This document shows, in pieces, positions 50,801-60,277 of a DNA stretch of 64,000 nt (within the stretch, counting starts at the first letter, position 1; each line of letters begins with the position of its first letter). This stretch comes from Gemmatimonadaceae bacterium. GTDB taxonomy: Bacteria; Gemmatimonadota; Gemmatimonadetes; Gemmatimonadales; Gemmatimonadaceae. The notes beneath the pieces are model-generated. The model had not been told where the DNA came from. It saw only the letters and a program-made list of their open reading frames with translations, and did not search any database. The position numbers and the translations under genes were made by a program. The stretch is taken from contig DASXKV010000032.1 of NCBI GenBank assembly GCA_036496605.1, forward strand, positions 1 to 64,000, read 5' to 3'.

Positions 50801-51811
50801 CTACTGCAGCAGCAGTACGCCGTGCTTCGCGTCGCTCGTCCAGCGCTGCGTTCCGAGCAGCTTCGCGGCCGCCGCCGAAGCGCCGGTCTCCCAGTGACCC
50901 TCGACGATGAAGCGAAGACCTTGCTCGTCGATGAGCATTGGACAGCGCGTACCCACCGTCATCGCAGAAATCTGTCCGCGCCTCAATGTGATCGTTTGCG
51001 CCACCGGATCGAACGTCGGTGTGAGGCGACGTAACACGTCCAGCCCAATAACGACGCTCTGACGCTCACGCTTAGCGCGGCGGCTGGTGTCCGTGGCCAA
51101 TCGCGCTGTCACATTGCTCAGCGTGACGTCGCCAAGATGCAGCTCCGAGACAACCGCCGCGACACCGCTCGAATCTTCACCGAACACGCGCAGTCCGTCG
51201 CGACTGCGCGCCGCGCGGCCGCGCAGCAGGACGCCCGAGCCACGAGGGTCGATGAGTGCATCGACGCGATGCTCGCCGATGCCTAGCGAGACCACGCCGA
51301 CTCCCGAACCATCAACGAGCGGCTTGTAGCCGAGAGTCACCACCGAATCGGGAAACTCGAGCACGGGCGGGTGACTCACGAGCCAGCGAACTCGCTTCTG
51401 TTCCGCGGGTGACAGCGGTGTCGCTGGCAGCGAGGCGAGCGCACGATAATCGCCTAACGAGCCGTAGATCGGGGCCAGCGAGCGAGCGATCCGGGTCGTG
51501 TCGCCGCCGAAGAGCCTTGCCTCCTCGAGCAGAACAGCGCCGATGCGCAGCGCGCCCCGCGCGGCGAGATAGCGGCCGAGCGCGGCACGAGCAACTGCGT
51601 CCCGCGGCCGCGCGCTCGATGCCGAGTAGTACAGCGATTCCGCTGCGCCAACGCGACCGGCAGCGAGCATCGAGTCCGCCTCTGCAATCCCGCCGCCGAG
51701 CTGCGCCGTCGCGCGGCTCGATGTCGCGCACGCGAGAAGGACCGCCAACATGGCGACGAGCACCAGCCCCTCTGTTCGACGCGGGAGCAGGCGTTGCGCG
51801 AGATCTCTCAT
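50801..51811 (-). CDS. Retropepsin-like aspartyl protease homologue with degenerate active site, TPR-like N-terminus
   Basis: About 336 residues from ATG 51811. A signal (LVLVAMLAVLLACATSS, possible lipobox) is followed by helical TPR-like repeats (~45-110) and then a region resembling the bacterial aspartyl-protease family. That region contains HRVDALIDPRGSGVLLRG, where DTGA is expected, and SVVIGLDVLRRLTPTFDPVAQTITLRRG, the conserved C-terminal half. The catalytic DTG is replaced by DPR, so proteolysis is doubtful. It starts 10 nt after the M1 peptidase stop as the last gene of a five-gene operon. An upstream in-frame ATG at 51973 would overlap that gene. Confidence 0.7.
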   Translation of the reverse strand: MRDLAQRLLPRRTEGLVLVAMLAVLLACATSSRATAQLGGGIAEADSMLAAGRVGAAESLYYSASSARPRDAVARAALGRYLAARGALRIGAVLLEEARLFGGDTTRIARSLAPIYGSLGDYRALASLPATPLSPAEQKRVRWLVSHPPVLEFPDSVVTLGYKPLVDGSGVGVVSLGIGEHRVDALIDPRGSGVLLRGRAARSRDGLRVFGEDSSGVAAVVSELHLGDVTLSNVTARLATDTSRRAKRERQSVVIGLDVLRRLTPTFDPVAQTITLRRGQISAMTVGTRCPMLIDEQGLRFIVEGHWETGASAAAAKLLGTQRWTSDAKHGVLLLQ

Positions 51812-51821
51812 GTGTCGCTGG

Positions 51822-53546
51822 CTACTGAGGGTGGACGGTGACGCGTGCGAGGAGCTCGACGTCGGGGTCAGCGACGAGCATTCGTGGCGCCGACACCGAC
51901 AGCGGAAACGCGAGGTGAGAATGAATCTCCGCTGGCACGAGCACGGTCGCCCGTCGGGGCGCTCCGTCGGCACCTAGAACTTCCACGGTGAGTGGGAAGC
52001 GGAAAGCACCGAAGTGAGTGGCCTGAACGACGTCGAGTGTTATCTGGTGCGACGACGAATCGGATGACCAGGTCACGTCGATCTCGGGAAAACCAGGGCG
52101 CTCGAGCCACTGGTGAAAGAACCAGTCGAGCTTCTGGCCACTCGCCCGCTCCATGGCCTCACGGAGATCGTCCGTGAGTGCGGTGCCATCGCGAAAGCTC
52201 GAGTAGTAATTGCGGAGCGCCGCGAAAAACGCGGTGTCGCCCACTTGCCGCCGGAGCATGTGGAGGACGAAACCGCCCTTCTGGTAGCTGTTTACGTTGA
52301 GCAGTGCGAGCAGGTCGTGCTGCGTCGCGTCGATTACTGCGTGCGTCGGGACGGCAGCAGAGTCAGCGAGCACCTCCGACCGAATGCCCTGCATATCGTG
52401 TCGGAAGGCGCTGTCGCCATGGGCGTGCTGGCTCCAAAGCGCGGCGAAGTAGGTCGCAAACCCTTCCGAGAGCCAGAGGTGTGGCCACTCTCGCTCGGTG
52501 ACCGCGTCGCCGAACCATTGGTGAGCGGTCTCGTGAGCGATGATGCCTTCGCCCATTCGTCCGGTGCGGAACAAGGCGTCGGCGTAGAAAATTGCCGTCG
52601 CGTTTTCCATTCCACCGAAACGCGTCGACGATTGGAGATGCGCGAGCTTTTCGTACGGGAACGGACCCACGAGCGATGAGAAGTAGCGAACGATCTCGCC
52701 AGCCTGCGCGAAAGCCCCCGGCAGCATCGCGCGCTGTTCGGGTGCCGTATACACGTGTTGCTGAACACAGCCGCTCGCCGGGCTCGCGGATGCTTGCCTA
52801 TTTGAAGTCGCTCGCGCTTCGCGCTCGCTCTCGCGTCTCTCGCCATTCGCGAAGCCACATGCCGTTGGCCCAAGCGAGTACTCGGTGAGCGGCGCCGCGG
52901 CGATCACCATGAGATACGGCGCGATCGGATGCGACTCGCGCCACCGCGTGCGTACGCGTCCGTTAGGCAGCGGCGTTCGGTCGACGAGCAGCCCGTTCGC
53001 CACCACCGTCCTTCCCGCGGGTGCGGTGACGGTCCAGCTCACCGTGGCCTTGTCGCTCGGATGATCCACACTCGGGATCCAGAAGCGAGCGCGATTCGGC
53101 CAGTTGTCGCCGAAGCCCGTCCACCGGCCCGCGCTGTCGGTGCGCACGATGAGCCCGTCTTCTACCGCTCCATGGTATGCAACCTCGACGGGTATCGACT
53201 GCTTGCCCCGTGGCTGAAAAGGAATGTGAATCTCCTTCGCCGTACGCGTGAATGGCACGCGCGCGCCGCTCATTCGTACGCTGTCGACGGTGAGACGCAC
53301 GAGATCGAGCACGAGCGTGTCGACGCGCTCGGTATGACGTATAAGCAGCACGGCATAGCCGCTGATCACGTTGCCCGCTGCCGGCAGATCGAGCGAGAGC
53401 TCGTAGCTCTGCACATCGACGCCGGGACGGTATCGATGCTCGATTGCCGCGTCGCGCGTTGCGCCAGGGCCGATGCTCGCCTGCGCCGCCAGGCATGCTG
53501 GAATCACCAACGCGGTAACGAGTGGCGCGAGGCATTGCGCGCGCAC
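51822..53546 (-). CDS. M1-family zinc aminopeptidase, secreted
   Basis: 574 residues from GTG 53546, which is 8 nt after the kinase stop and begins a signal peptide (LAPLVTALVIPACLAAQA). The N-terminal beta domain contains the characteristic YHGAVEDGLI, GFGDNWPNRARFWIPSVDHPSDKATVSWTVTAP. The catalytic domain has the GGMENATAIFY exopeptidase loop (GxMEN), HETAHQWFGD zinc motif (~337) and the third ligand in WLSEGFATYFAALW. A ~35-residue Arg/Ser/Ala insert (~250-290, with two cysteines) is unusual. It cleaves N-terminal residues of peptides in the periplasm. Codon use matches the neighbours. Confidence 0.9.
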   Translation of the reverse strand: MRAQCLAPLVTALVIPACLAAQASIGPGATRDAAIEHRYRPGVDVQSYELSLDLPAAGNVISGYAVLLIRHTERVDTLVLDLVRLTVDSVRMSGARVPFTRTAKEIHIPFQPRGKQSIPVEVAYHGAVEDGLIVRTDSAGRWTGFGDNWPNRARFWIPSVDHPSDKATVSWTVTAPAGRTVVANGLLVDRTPLPNGRVRTRWRESHPIAPYLMVIAAAPLTEYSLGPTACGFANGERRESEREARATSNRQASASPASGCVQQHVYTAPEQRAMLPGAFAQAGEIVRYFSSLVGPFPYEKLAHLQSSTRFGGMENATAIFYADALFRTGRMGEGIIAHETAHQWFGDAVTEREWPHLWLSEGFATYFAALWSQHAHGDSAFRHDMQGIRSEVLADSAAVPTHAVIDATQHDLLALLNVNSYQKGGFVLHMLRRQVGDTAFFAALRNYYSSFRDGTALTDDLREAMERASGQKLDWFFHQWLERPGFPEIDVTWSSDSSSHQITLDVVQATHFGAFRFPLTVEVLGADGAPRRATVLVPAEIHSHLAFPLSVSAPRMLVADPDVELLARVTVHPQ

Positions 53547-53553
53547 GGTTTGC

Positions 53554-54666
53554 CTAACGCCCAAACAACTTCCCCAGAATGCGCGAGTCGCCCGGCGTCG
53601 TGCCGTCCACGGCCGCGGCGGTGAAGGCCTCGGCGAACTCGAGGGTCGTTTGATATCGAGCCTCGGGCGCGCGCTGCATTGCCTTGTTGAGCACACGCTC
53701 AACCGCTTCGGGAAAGGTGAGTTCCGCACGCATGCGACGCAGTGGAATCGGATCGTTGCGGAGACGCGAGATCATCATCTCCTGCTGGGTACGTCCCTGA
53801 AACGGCAGCTTTCCCGTGAGCATCTCGTAGACGAGCAACGCGAGCGAATAGATATCGGTACGGGGGTCGAGCGTTTTGCCGCGCAACTGCTCCGGGCTCA
53901 TGAACTCCGGGGTCCCGAGGATGATCCCCGTCGCTGTCAGCTTTTGCAGCTCCCCCTCGGCGCGACGCTCCTTCGCCAGTCCGAAGTCCATGACGACGGC
54001 GTATTCAGTGCCATCTGGATCCGGCCGACTGCAGATCATCACGTTCTCGGGTTTGAGATCGCGGTGCACGATTTTAAGCTGATGCGCGACATGCAGCCCC
54101 TCCGACATGTCTCGCACAAAGCGCGCGGTGTCTTCGAGTGAGATCTGCCCAAGGCGGTTCGTACGATCCGCGAGCAGCTCACCTTCGACGAACGGCATGA
54201 CGACATAGACCAGACCATCTTCGGTTTCGCCAAGCCGCATGATGTGACAGATGTTCGGATGGGCGAGACGCATGCCGAGCGCTGCCTCCCGCCTCAGCCG
54301 TTGCATGGCGTTCACGTCTTCGGATAAAGCCGGCGAGAGGACCTTGATCGCGAACCGTTCCTGGGTCGCGACGTCGTGAGCGAGGTACACGAACGACATT
54401 CCGCCCTCGCCGACCTTCCGAATCATCTTGTAGCGACCGTCAAGCGTCCTGCCCGTGAGGTTCGCTGCCGTGAGCGGCGTTTGCCGCATCGAGCGCACGG
54501 GCGGCTCCGTCGGACGCGGCGGGGTATTGCTCGGTGCCGCGGGCGCAGAGCCACTGGTTCCCGACGCGGGGCTCAGAACCGATCGTGAGACGAGCCGCGA
54601 CCCGTCGCGAGGGCAAAACCGCGCGTCAGGAGGGTATGTCGTGCCGCAGGCGGGACAGCGATTCAT
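53554..54666 (-). CDS. Ser/Thr protein kinase with N-terminal zinc ribbon
   Basis: 370 residues. Residues 1-25 form a zinc-ribbon-like motif (CPACGTTYPPDARFCPRDG). A Pro/Ser-rich linker leads to a Hanks-type kinase domain (~76-340) with the glycine loop GEGGMSFV, Lys108 in FAIKVL, HRDLKPEN at 201-208, DFG at 227-229 and APE-like PEFMSPEQLRGKT. Catalytic residues are complete. No transmembrane helix or extracellular sensor is present, so it is cytoplasmic and may be controlled through the zinc ribbon or a partner. Its ATG overlaps the stop of the diguanylate cyclase gene upstream. Confidence 0.93.
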   Translation of the reverse strand: MNRCPACGTTYPPDARFCPRDGSRLVSRSVLSPASGTSGSAPAAPSNTPPRPTEPPVRSMRQTPLTAANLTGRTLDGRYKMIRKVGEGGMSFVYLAHDVATQERFAIKVLSPALSEDVNAMQRLRREAALGMRLAHPNICHIMRLGETEDGLVYVVMPFVEGELLADRTNRLGQISLEDTARFVRDMSEGLHVAHQLKIVHRDLKPENVMICSRPDPDGTEYAVVMDFGLAKERRAEGELQKLTATGIILGTPEFMSPEQLRGKTLDPRTDIYSLALLVYEMLTGKLPFQGRTQQEMMISRLRNDPIPLRRMRAELTFPEAVERVLNKAMQRAPEARYQTTLEFAEAFTAAAVDGTTPGDSRILGKLFGR

Positions 54667-56216
54667 CAGGTGCGCACCTGGTTCCGACCGCTGGACTTGG
54701 CGCGGTACAGCGCCTCGTCGGCTCGCGCGAATAAATCCTCGGTTGAGTCTACGCGCGGTGACGGAAAGGTGGCAACGCCGATGCTGGCCGTCAAATGGAG
54801 TGGTTCCTCGCTGCTGGCGTCGAACGGATATCGCTCGATCGACTCCCGGAGGCGTTCCGCGAAGATGATCCCGCCCTCCTGAGACGTCTCCGGAAGGATC
54901 AGCACGAATTCCTCGCCCCCGTAACGTGCCGCGATGTCTACGGTTCGCACGGACGCATCTACGAGCGCACCGATCTGCCGCAGAACGCCGTCTCCGACCA
55001 GGTGTCCCCGTTCGTCGTTGATCCGCTTGAAGTGATCGATGTCCAGGAGGAGCAACGTGAGCATGGACTCGTAGCGCTTGGCGCGGTCGACTTCCCGGGA
55101 TAGCCGCTCGAGTAGCGCCCGTCGGTTCAGCAGACGAGTGAGGGGATCGGTCGTGGCAAGCGCCTCGAGGCGTCTATTGTCGGCCCGCGTCGACTCGAGC
55201 GCCTGGGCACGCTTGATCGCGGCAACGGCAGCATTCAAGACCGTCTCGGCGAACTCGACGTCATACTGCGTCAGGTTCCTCTCAAACCGGTCGCTCTTGA
55301 GCATGAGCACACCAGAGCGCCATCGATCGATACTGAATGGCAGCGCGGCGACCGAGCGGAGAGGCACGTCCTTGCCCTCCTCGAGCCAGCGTTTGCGCGC
55401 CGACTCGAAAAGGGGATCGGCCTGAACGTCGCGGACCAGCACGGGGCGCTGATTCCCGAGGGCGGCAACGATCTCCGGATAGCGCTCGAGCTGGATCTCG
55501 AGATTCGGCGTTCGCAAATCCTCGCAAGACGCCGCTACGACGCCGACCGTGTCCCCGGCGCTTCCCAGGACCACGGCACAGCGCGACAACCCAAGGGCGC
55601 GCGAGACGCGGCGGACGAGAATGCGGTAGATCTCCGTCGCCGAGAGCTCGCCTGTGACTTCATTCAGGATGTCGACGATCTGGCGATTACTCGCCACGTC
55701 CTCGCGCGCGCGTTCGAGCTCGGCGCGAGCAGCGGCGAGCGCGACACGAGCAGAGCGGAGCTCGGTCTGCGCACGGAGCTGGGTGTGAATTCGCGCGAGG
55801 AGCTCAGGGACGCGGAAGGGCTTCGTGACGTAATCGTCGGCCATCCGTGGTGGCACGAGCGCCGTCGAGGCTTTCCCATTCGATGGCAGCGTCGTTGCGA
55901 CGACGATCGGCACGTCGCGCCAGCGCTCGTCGCGCTTTACGCGCTCGAGGAGCTGCTCGCCGTCCGGACCGAGATTCTCGACGTCGACGAGAAGGAGGTC
56001 GGGCCTGCTGCGCTCGAGCGCGTCGATCAGATGACGTCGCTCGGAAATGCTCGTGACTTGATAACCCTGCTCGCGCAGCAGCCATGCAAGGGCACTGCTC
56101 GCGTGGGGGTCGTCATTGGCAACCAAAACGTGCGGCGCGGCCGGAGCACCCCGACCAATCGTTGGCGCGTCGGTGTGTTGAGCGGTGGGAAGCGGGTCGC
56201 CAGAACTCTCACGCAC
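54666..56216 (-). CDS. Response regulator diguanylate cyclase (REC-GAF-GGDEF)
   Basis: 516 residues. Receiver domain ~28-145 with acidic pair in ANDDP, phospho-acceptor Asp78 (LLLVDVEN) and Lys132 (DYVTKPFR), so phosphorylation is likely. A short coiled coil (~150-180) and a GAF domain (~185-340) follow. The GGDEF domain has LDIDHFKRINDERGHLVGD, GGEEF at 433-437 and the inhibitory RxxD at 424-427 (RTVD). It is predicted to make c-di-GMP with feedback control. It overlaps threonine deaminase upstream by 8 nt and the kinase downstream. No histidine kinase gene is adjacent. Confidence 0.93.
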   Translation of the reverse strand: MRESSGDPLPTAQHTDAPTIGRGAPAAPHVLVANDDPHASSALAWLLREQGYQVTSISERRHLIDALERSRPDLLLVDVENLGPDGEQLLERVKRDERWRDVPIVVATTLPSNGKASTALVPPRMADDYVTKPFRVPELLARIHTQLRAQTELRSARVALAAARAELERAREDVASNRQIVDILNEVTGELSATEIYRILVRRVSRALGLSRCAVVLGSAGDTVGVVAASCEDLRTPNLEIQLERYPEIVAALGNQRPVLVRDVQADPLFESARKRWLEEGKDVPLRSVAALPFSIDRWRSGVLMLKSDRFERNLTQYDVEFAETVLNAAVAAIKRAQALESTRADNRRLEALATTDPLTRLLNRRALLERLSREVDRAKRYESMLTLLLLDIDHFKRINDERGHLVGDGVLRQIGALVDASVRTVDIAARYGGEEFVLILPETSQEGGIIFAERLRESIERYPFDASSEEPLHLTASIGVATFPSPRVDSTEDLFARADEALYRAKSSGRNQVRT

Positions 56217-57198
56217 GCGAGAGCAGCTCCTGAAGTCCGTCCCACTCGATATTGCCGCCGCTCAAAACCGCGACGACGGGGCGCGAGTCCCGGGGCCTAA
56301 CGAGTCCCTCGAGAAGTGCGGCGATCGTGATCGCTCCACTGGGTTCGGCCACGAGCTTCATGCGATCGAGCAGCAGCCGCACCGCTGGAGCAAGTGATGC
56401 GTCGTCGACCGTGACGACCTCGTCGACGTATCGCTCGTGATGGGCGAAAGGAAGACGCCCGATCTCTACCGCCATCAGACCATCGGCGAGACTCTTCGTC
56501 TTTTCGAGACGTACCGGGTGCCCAGCCGCGCGGGCGCGGCTCAGCTTCGGGGCACCAGACGGCTCGATAGCAACGACACGTGCCGACGGCACTCGCTCTT
56601 TGACGGCGGTCGCAACGCCGGCGCTCAGCCCTCCACCACCTACCTGAACGAGGACGGTACCGACCTCTGGCGCGTCGGCGGCGATCTCGAGACCGAGAGT
56701 TCCTTGTCCTGCGATGATTGCCGGATCGTCGTAGGGCGGCACGAGCGTGCCGCCCTCGTTGTGAACGATCTCGAGCGCCTTCTCGTAGCGGTCGTTTGTA
56801 GTTGTGCCCGCGAGAACGATGCGCGCGCCGAGTCGCTCGGCGCCGGCACGCTTCGCCGGTGTGACGGTAGTCGGCATGACGACGGTGGCAGGAACGCCGA
56901 ATAGCTTCGCTGCCAGAGCGACGGCTTGTGCGTGGTTGCCGGAGGAGGGCGCGATCACGCCCTTAACACGCTCTTCGGCTGAGAGACGGGACAGATACGT
57001 ATAAGCGCCACGGAACTTGAACGCCCCGCCGCGCTGCAGCATTTCGGGCTTTACGAACACGGGCGCGCCGACGCGTTCCGAGACCGCGTCGAAAGCAAGC
57101 AAGGGTGTTCGAACAGCGACGCCCTCGAGACCGCGGGCAGCGCTCTCGATGTCGTCGAGAGTCACGAGGCCGAGTTGGCTCGCGGACATCGTCGTCAT
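56209..57198 (-). CDS. Threonine/serine ammonia-lyase (PLP fold type II), without ACT domain
   Basis: 329 residues. The PLP lysine sits in MLQRGGAFKFRGAYTYLSRL, the substrate loop is APSSGNHAQAVALAAKLFG, and the phosphate-binding glycine loop is VQVGGGGLSAGVATAVK. The enzyme deaminates threonine to 2-oxobutyrate, or serine to pyruvate. The length equals the catalytic domain alone, so the C-terminal ACT domains that give isoleucine inhibition are absent (catabolic TdcB-like form, or a serine racemase relative). It is the first gene of the minus-strand five-gene operon. Confidence 0.9.
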   Translation of the reverse strand: MTTMSASQLGLVTLDDIESAARGLEGVAVRTPLLAFDAVSERVGAPVFVKPEMLQRGGAFKFRGAYTYLSRLSAEERVKGVIAPSSGNHAQAVALAAKLFGVPATVVMPTTVTPAKRAGAERLGARIVLAGTTTNDRYEKALEIVHNEGGTLVPPYDDPAIIAGQGTLGLEIAADAPEVGTVLVQVGGGGLSAGVATAVKERVPSARVVAIEPSGAPKLSRARAAGHPVRLEKTKSLADGLMAVEIGRLPFAHHERYVDEVVTVDDASLAPAVRLLLDRMKLVAEPSGAITIAALLEGLVRPRDSRPVVAVLSGGNIEWDGLQELLSRA

Positions 57199-57578
57199 GC
57201 GTTCTTGACTCCATTGGCAAGCTCATCGCGCACGAGCGCAGAACACAAGGACGCAGCTTCGCGAACCGAGGGCGCGTCACGCTTCCGCAATGAGGAAGTT
57301 TTTTTTCGGTCGAGCCTCCCGAAGTCGCGGCAGCGTCACTCCGCGCCGTAATTGCGGCGCGTGAATGCGCCCGTTCCCGGTCGAGCGACGGGACGCGTTG
57401 CGGCGAAGGGAGGGCCGCCTAAGCTAGCATTGCACGAGTGGCTGGTAAAGCCGAGAAGAACTCAAGATCGCCAGCACGCCGCAGTGAAGGAAATCCGGAA
57501 AAAAGCGGAGGCGGGCACGTGTACAAAGTTCGTTCGCACACATACGCCACCGTCCGTCATTTCGTCCGGTTTCCGTTG
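57199..57578. other. Intergenic region between gyrA and the threonine-deaminase operon
   Basis: 380 bases between two minus-strand genes. It should hold the promoter of the downstream operon (near 57200-57310; an A/T run GAAGTTTTTTTTCGG at about 57294-57308 is the only strong AT patch). No clear gene was found: the open frame starting at 57438 runs into gyrA on the opposite strand and is a shadow. No strong terminator for gyrA is visible, only an imperfect dyad (CCGTCCGTCATTTCGTCCGG, 57551-57570). Confidence 0.5.
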
Positions 57579-60098
57579 CTATTCCTCATCGTCGTCCTCT
57601 GGACCGACGGGCACGACTTCGCCGGAGTCGTCGCCGGCAACTTCGCCCTCATCCTCAGGCACGACGCGCGCGACGTCCATCACGAGATCGTTCTCGTCGA
57701 GGTTGACGAGCCTGACGCCCTGCGTGTTGCGGCCCGAGACACGAATCCCCTTCACGGGCATACGGATCGCAACGCCCTGCTTGGTGATGAGCATCAACTC
57801 ATCGTCGGGCAATACCTCCTTGATCGACACCGCGTCACCTGTCTTTTCGGTGCGATGGACGGTGATAATGCCCTTACCACCTCGCCGCTGGACCCTGTAT
57901 TCATCGATCGGCGAGCATTTACCCATGCCCTTCTCGGTGACGACGAGCAGATTCGCCTCACGCTTGATCACGACCATGCCGATGACTTGGTCCTCGTCGC
58001 CGAGCTCGATGCCTTTCACGCCAGTGGTGTCGCGACCCATCTCGCGTACGTCCGCCTCATGGAATCGAATGGACAGCCCGTGCCGCGTGGCGAGCACGAT
58101 GTCATTCGTGCCGCTCGTGATCTGAACGTCGATGAGCTCGTCGCCGCCCTCGATCTTCACGGCCTTGATGCCCGTCGAGCGTGGGTTGGCATACTCGGAG
58201 AGGCTCGTCTTCTTGACCGTGCCGTTCTTCGTCGCGAAGAGCAGGAATTGATCGTCGGCGAATACCTTCACCGCGACCAGCGCGGAAATTGTCGTCTCCG
58301 CGGCGACGTTGATGAGATTGACGACGGGCTTGCCTTTCGCCGCGCGGCCCGCCTGCGGAATCTCGTGGACCTTGAGCCAGAAGCAGCGTCCATCTTCGGT
58401 GAAGATGAGCACGTAATCGTGCGTCGATGCGATGAACAAATGCTCAACGAAATCCTCGTCTTTGAGCGTCGCGCCGTTGTTGCCGCGCCCTCCGCGCCGC
58501 TGCTTCTTGTACGTGGAGACCGAGGTCCGCTTGATGTAGCCGGAGTGTGAGATGGTCACCACCATCTCCTCTTCGGCGATGAGATCCTCGATCGTGAATT
58601 CGCCTTCGTCGCTCGTGATCTCGGTGCGGCGCTCGTCCTCGTACTTGTCGGCGACCGCCTTCAACTCCTGCTTCATGAGCGTCATGCGCTTCGCCTTGGA
58701 CTCGAGCAGCGCACGCAGGTCCTTGATCGTCGCCTGCACTTCCTTCAGCTCTTCCTCCAGCTTCTCGATCTCGAGGCCGGTGAGCTTGGCGAGCCGCATA
58801 TTGAGAATGGCCTCGGCCTGACGCTCGGAGAGCTTGAATCGCTTTTGCAAGCGATCGCTCGCAGTTGGCGTGTCCTTCGCCTTGCGAATGATCTGCACGA
58901 CCTCGTCGATGTTGTCGACGGCGATCTTGAGACCTTCGAGGATGTGCTCGCGCTCGAGCGCTTTCTCGAGCTCGAACTGCGCGCGCCGGACGATGACGTC
59001 GTGCCGGTGGGTGATGAAGTGCTCCAGCATCTCGCGGAGCGGCATCACCTTCGGCACGAGCTGCTTCGTCGTCGCGTCGGGCACCAGCGCGAGCATGATG
59101 ACGCCGAAGGTCGACTGCATCGCCGTATGCTTGTACAGCTGATTCAGCACGACGCGGGGAATGGCATCGCGCTTCAGCTCGATGACGATGCGCGTTTCGT
59201 CCGCGGACTCGTCGCGCAGATCCGAGATTCCCTCGAGCTTCTTGTCTCTCACGAGATCCGCGATGGCCTTCACGAGATTCGCGCGATTGACCTGATATGG
59301 AATCTCCGTGACGACGATCTGCGATTTGTTCGACGTCTCACGCTCCTCGATCACGGCGCGCGCGCGCATAACGATGCGCCCGCGTCCCGTCTCCTGATAA
59401 TCCTTGATCCCCTGCCGCCCGTAGATATACGCGCCCGTCGGGAAGTCAGGACCCTTGACGATCTTCCGGAGATCGCCGATCGTCGCTTCCGGATTATCGA
59501 TCAGATGAAGGACGGCGCTGACGACTTCGCTCAGATTGTGCGGCGGAATGTTCGTCGCCATGCCGACCGCGATGCCTGACGAGCCGTTCACGAGAAGGTT
59601 CGGCAGCCCCGCCGGCAGCACCTTCGGCTCTTGCAGCCGATCATCGAAATTTGGCGCGAAATCGACCGTATTCTTGTCGATGTCGGCCAACATCTCCGTC
59701 GCGATCGGCGTTAGGCGAGCCTCGGTGTATCGGTAGGCCGCCGCCGGATCGCCGTCCATCGAGCCGAAATTCCCCTGTCCATCGACCAGCGGATAACGCA
59801 GTGAGAAGTCCTGCACCATGCGGACGAGCGCATCGTAAACCGCGGAGTCGCCATGCGGATGGAACCGCCCGAGAACGTCACCGACGACGGTCGCCGACTT
59901 CTTGAACGGCCGGTTGGGGACCAGCCCGAGATCGTTCATCGCGTACAGGATTCGTCGGTGCACCGGCTTCAATCCGTCGCGCACGTCGGGCAGCGCGCGC
60001 GACACAATCACGCTCATCGAATAGTTGATGAACGACTCTTTGATCTCCTCATCGATGAGACGCGGGAGAATACGTTCTCGATTGTTTGGTGCGGTCAT
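57579..60098 (-). CDS. gyrA: DNA gyrase subunit A
   Basis: 839 residues from ATG 60098. The breakage-reunion domain has [20 protein letters not shown], the quinolone-determining segment [17 protein letters not shown] with Ser85 and Asp89 (the residues found in fluoroquinolone-sensitive gyrase), and the catalytic Tyr124 in YRYTEARL. The C-terminal beta-pinwheel carries the GyrA box QRRGGRG (about residue 530), which identifies gyrase rather than topoisomerase IV, and a second near-consensus QRRGGKG (about 745). An acidic tail ([15 protein letters not shown]...EDDDEE) ends the protein. gyrB is not in the window. Confidence 0.96.
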   Translation of the reverse strand: MTAPNNRERILPRLIDEEIKESFINYSMSVIVSRALPDVRDGLKPVHRRILYAMNDLGLVPNRPFKKSATVVGDVLGRFHPHGDSAVYDALVRMVQDFSLRYPLVDGQGNFGSMDGDPAAAYRYTEARLTPIATEMLADIDKNTVDFAPNFDDRLQEPKVLPAGLPNLLVNGSSGIAVGMATNIPPHNLSEVVSAVLHLIDNPEATIGDLRKIVKGPDFPTGAYIYGRQGIKDYQETGRGRIVMRARAVIEERETSNKSQIVVTEIPYQVNRANLVKAIADLVRDKKLEGISDLRDESADETRIVIELKRDAIPRVVLNQLYKHTAMQSTFGVIMLALVPDATTKQLVPKVMPLREMLEHFITHRHDVIVRRAQFELEKALEREHILEGLKIAVDNIDEVVQIIRKAKDTPTASDRLQKRFKLSERQAEAILNMRLAKLTGLEIEKLEEELKEVQATIKDLRALLESKAKRMTLMKQELKAVADKYEDERRTEITSDEGEFTIEDLIAEEEMVVTISHSGYIKRTSVSTYKKQRRGGRGNNGATLKDEDFVEHLFIASTHDYVLIFTEDGRCFWLKVHEIPQAGRAAKGKPVVNLINVAAETTISALVAVKVFADDQFLLFATKNGTVKKTSLSEYANPRSTGIKAVKIEGGDELIDVQITSGTNDIVLATRHGLSIRFHEADVREMGRDTTGVKGIELGDEDQVIGMVVIKREANLLVVTEKGMGKCSPIDEYRVQRRGGKGIITVHRTEKTGDAVSIKEVLPDDELMLITKQGVAIRMPVKGIRVSGRNTQGVRLVNLDENDLVMDVARVVPEDEGEVAGDDSGEVVPVGPEDDDEE

Positions 60099-60277
60099 TG
60101 AGGTCCCAGCAATCCAGCCAGAATAACAGGAGGCGAGCCACATCGGGCCCGCGGAAGGAAGGCTGAAATTTAGCCCGGCGACGGGCGCAAATCAATTCGC
60201 CCGGCCTCACCTAAGTTGAGATTTTTCAGTCCTTTAGCTCATGCGACGTGAGCGTTCCTCTCGTCGACGGCGAGGAT

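Noticed and set aside
57438-58550. 370-residue plus-strand frame at the 3' end of gyrA
   Set aside because: Mostly antisense to gyrA with no recognisable domain; only the first ~140 bases are outside gyrA.
58100-58900. parC (topoisomerase IV) instead of gyrA
   Set aside because: A QRRGGRG GyrA box in the C-terminal pinwheel and overall similarity favour gyrase.
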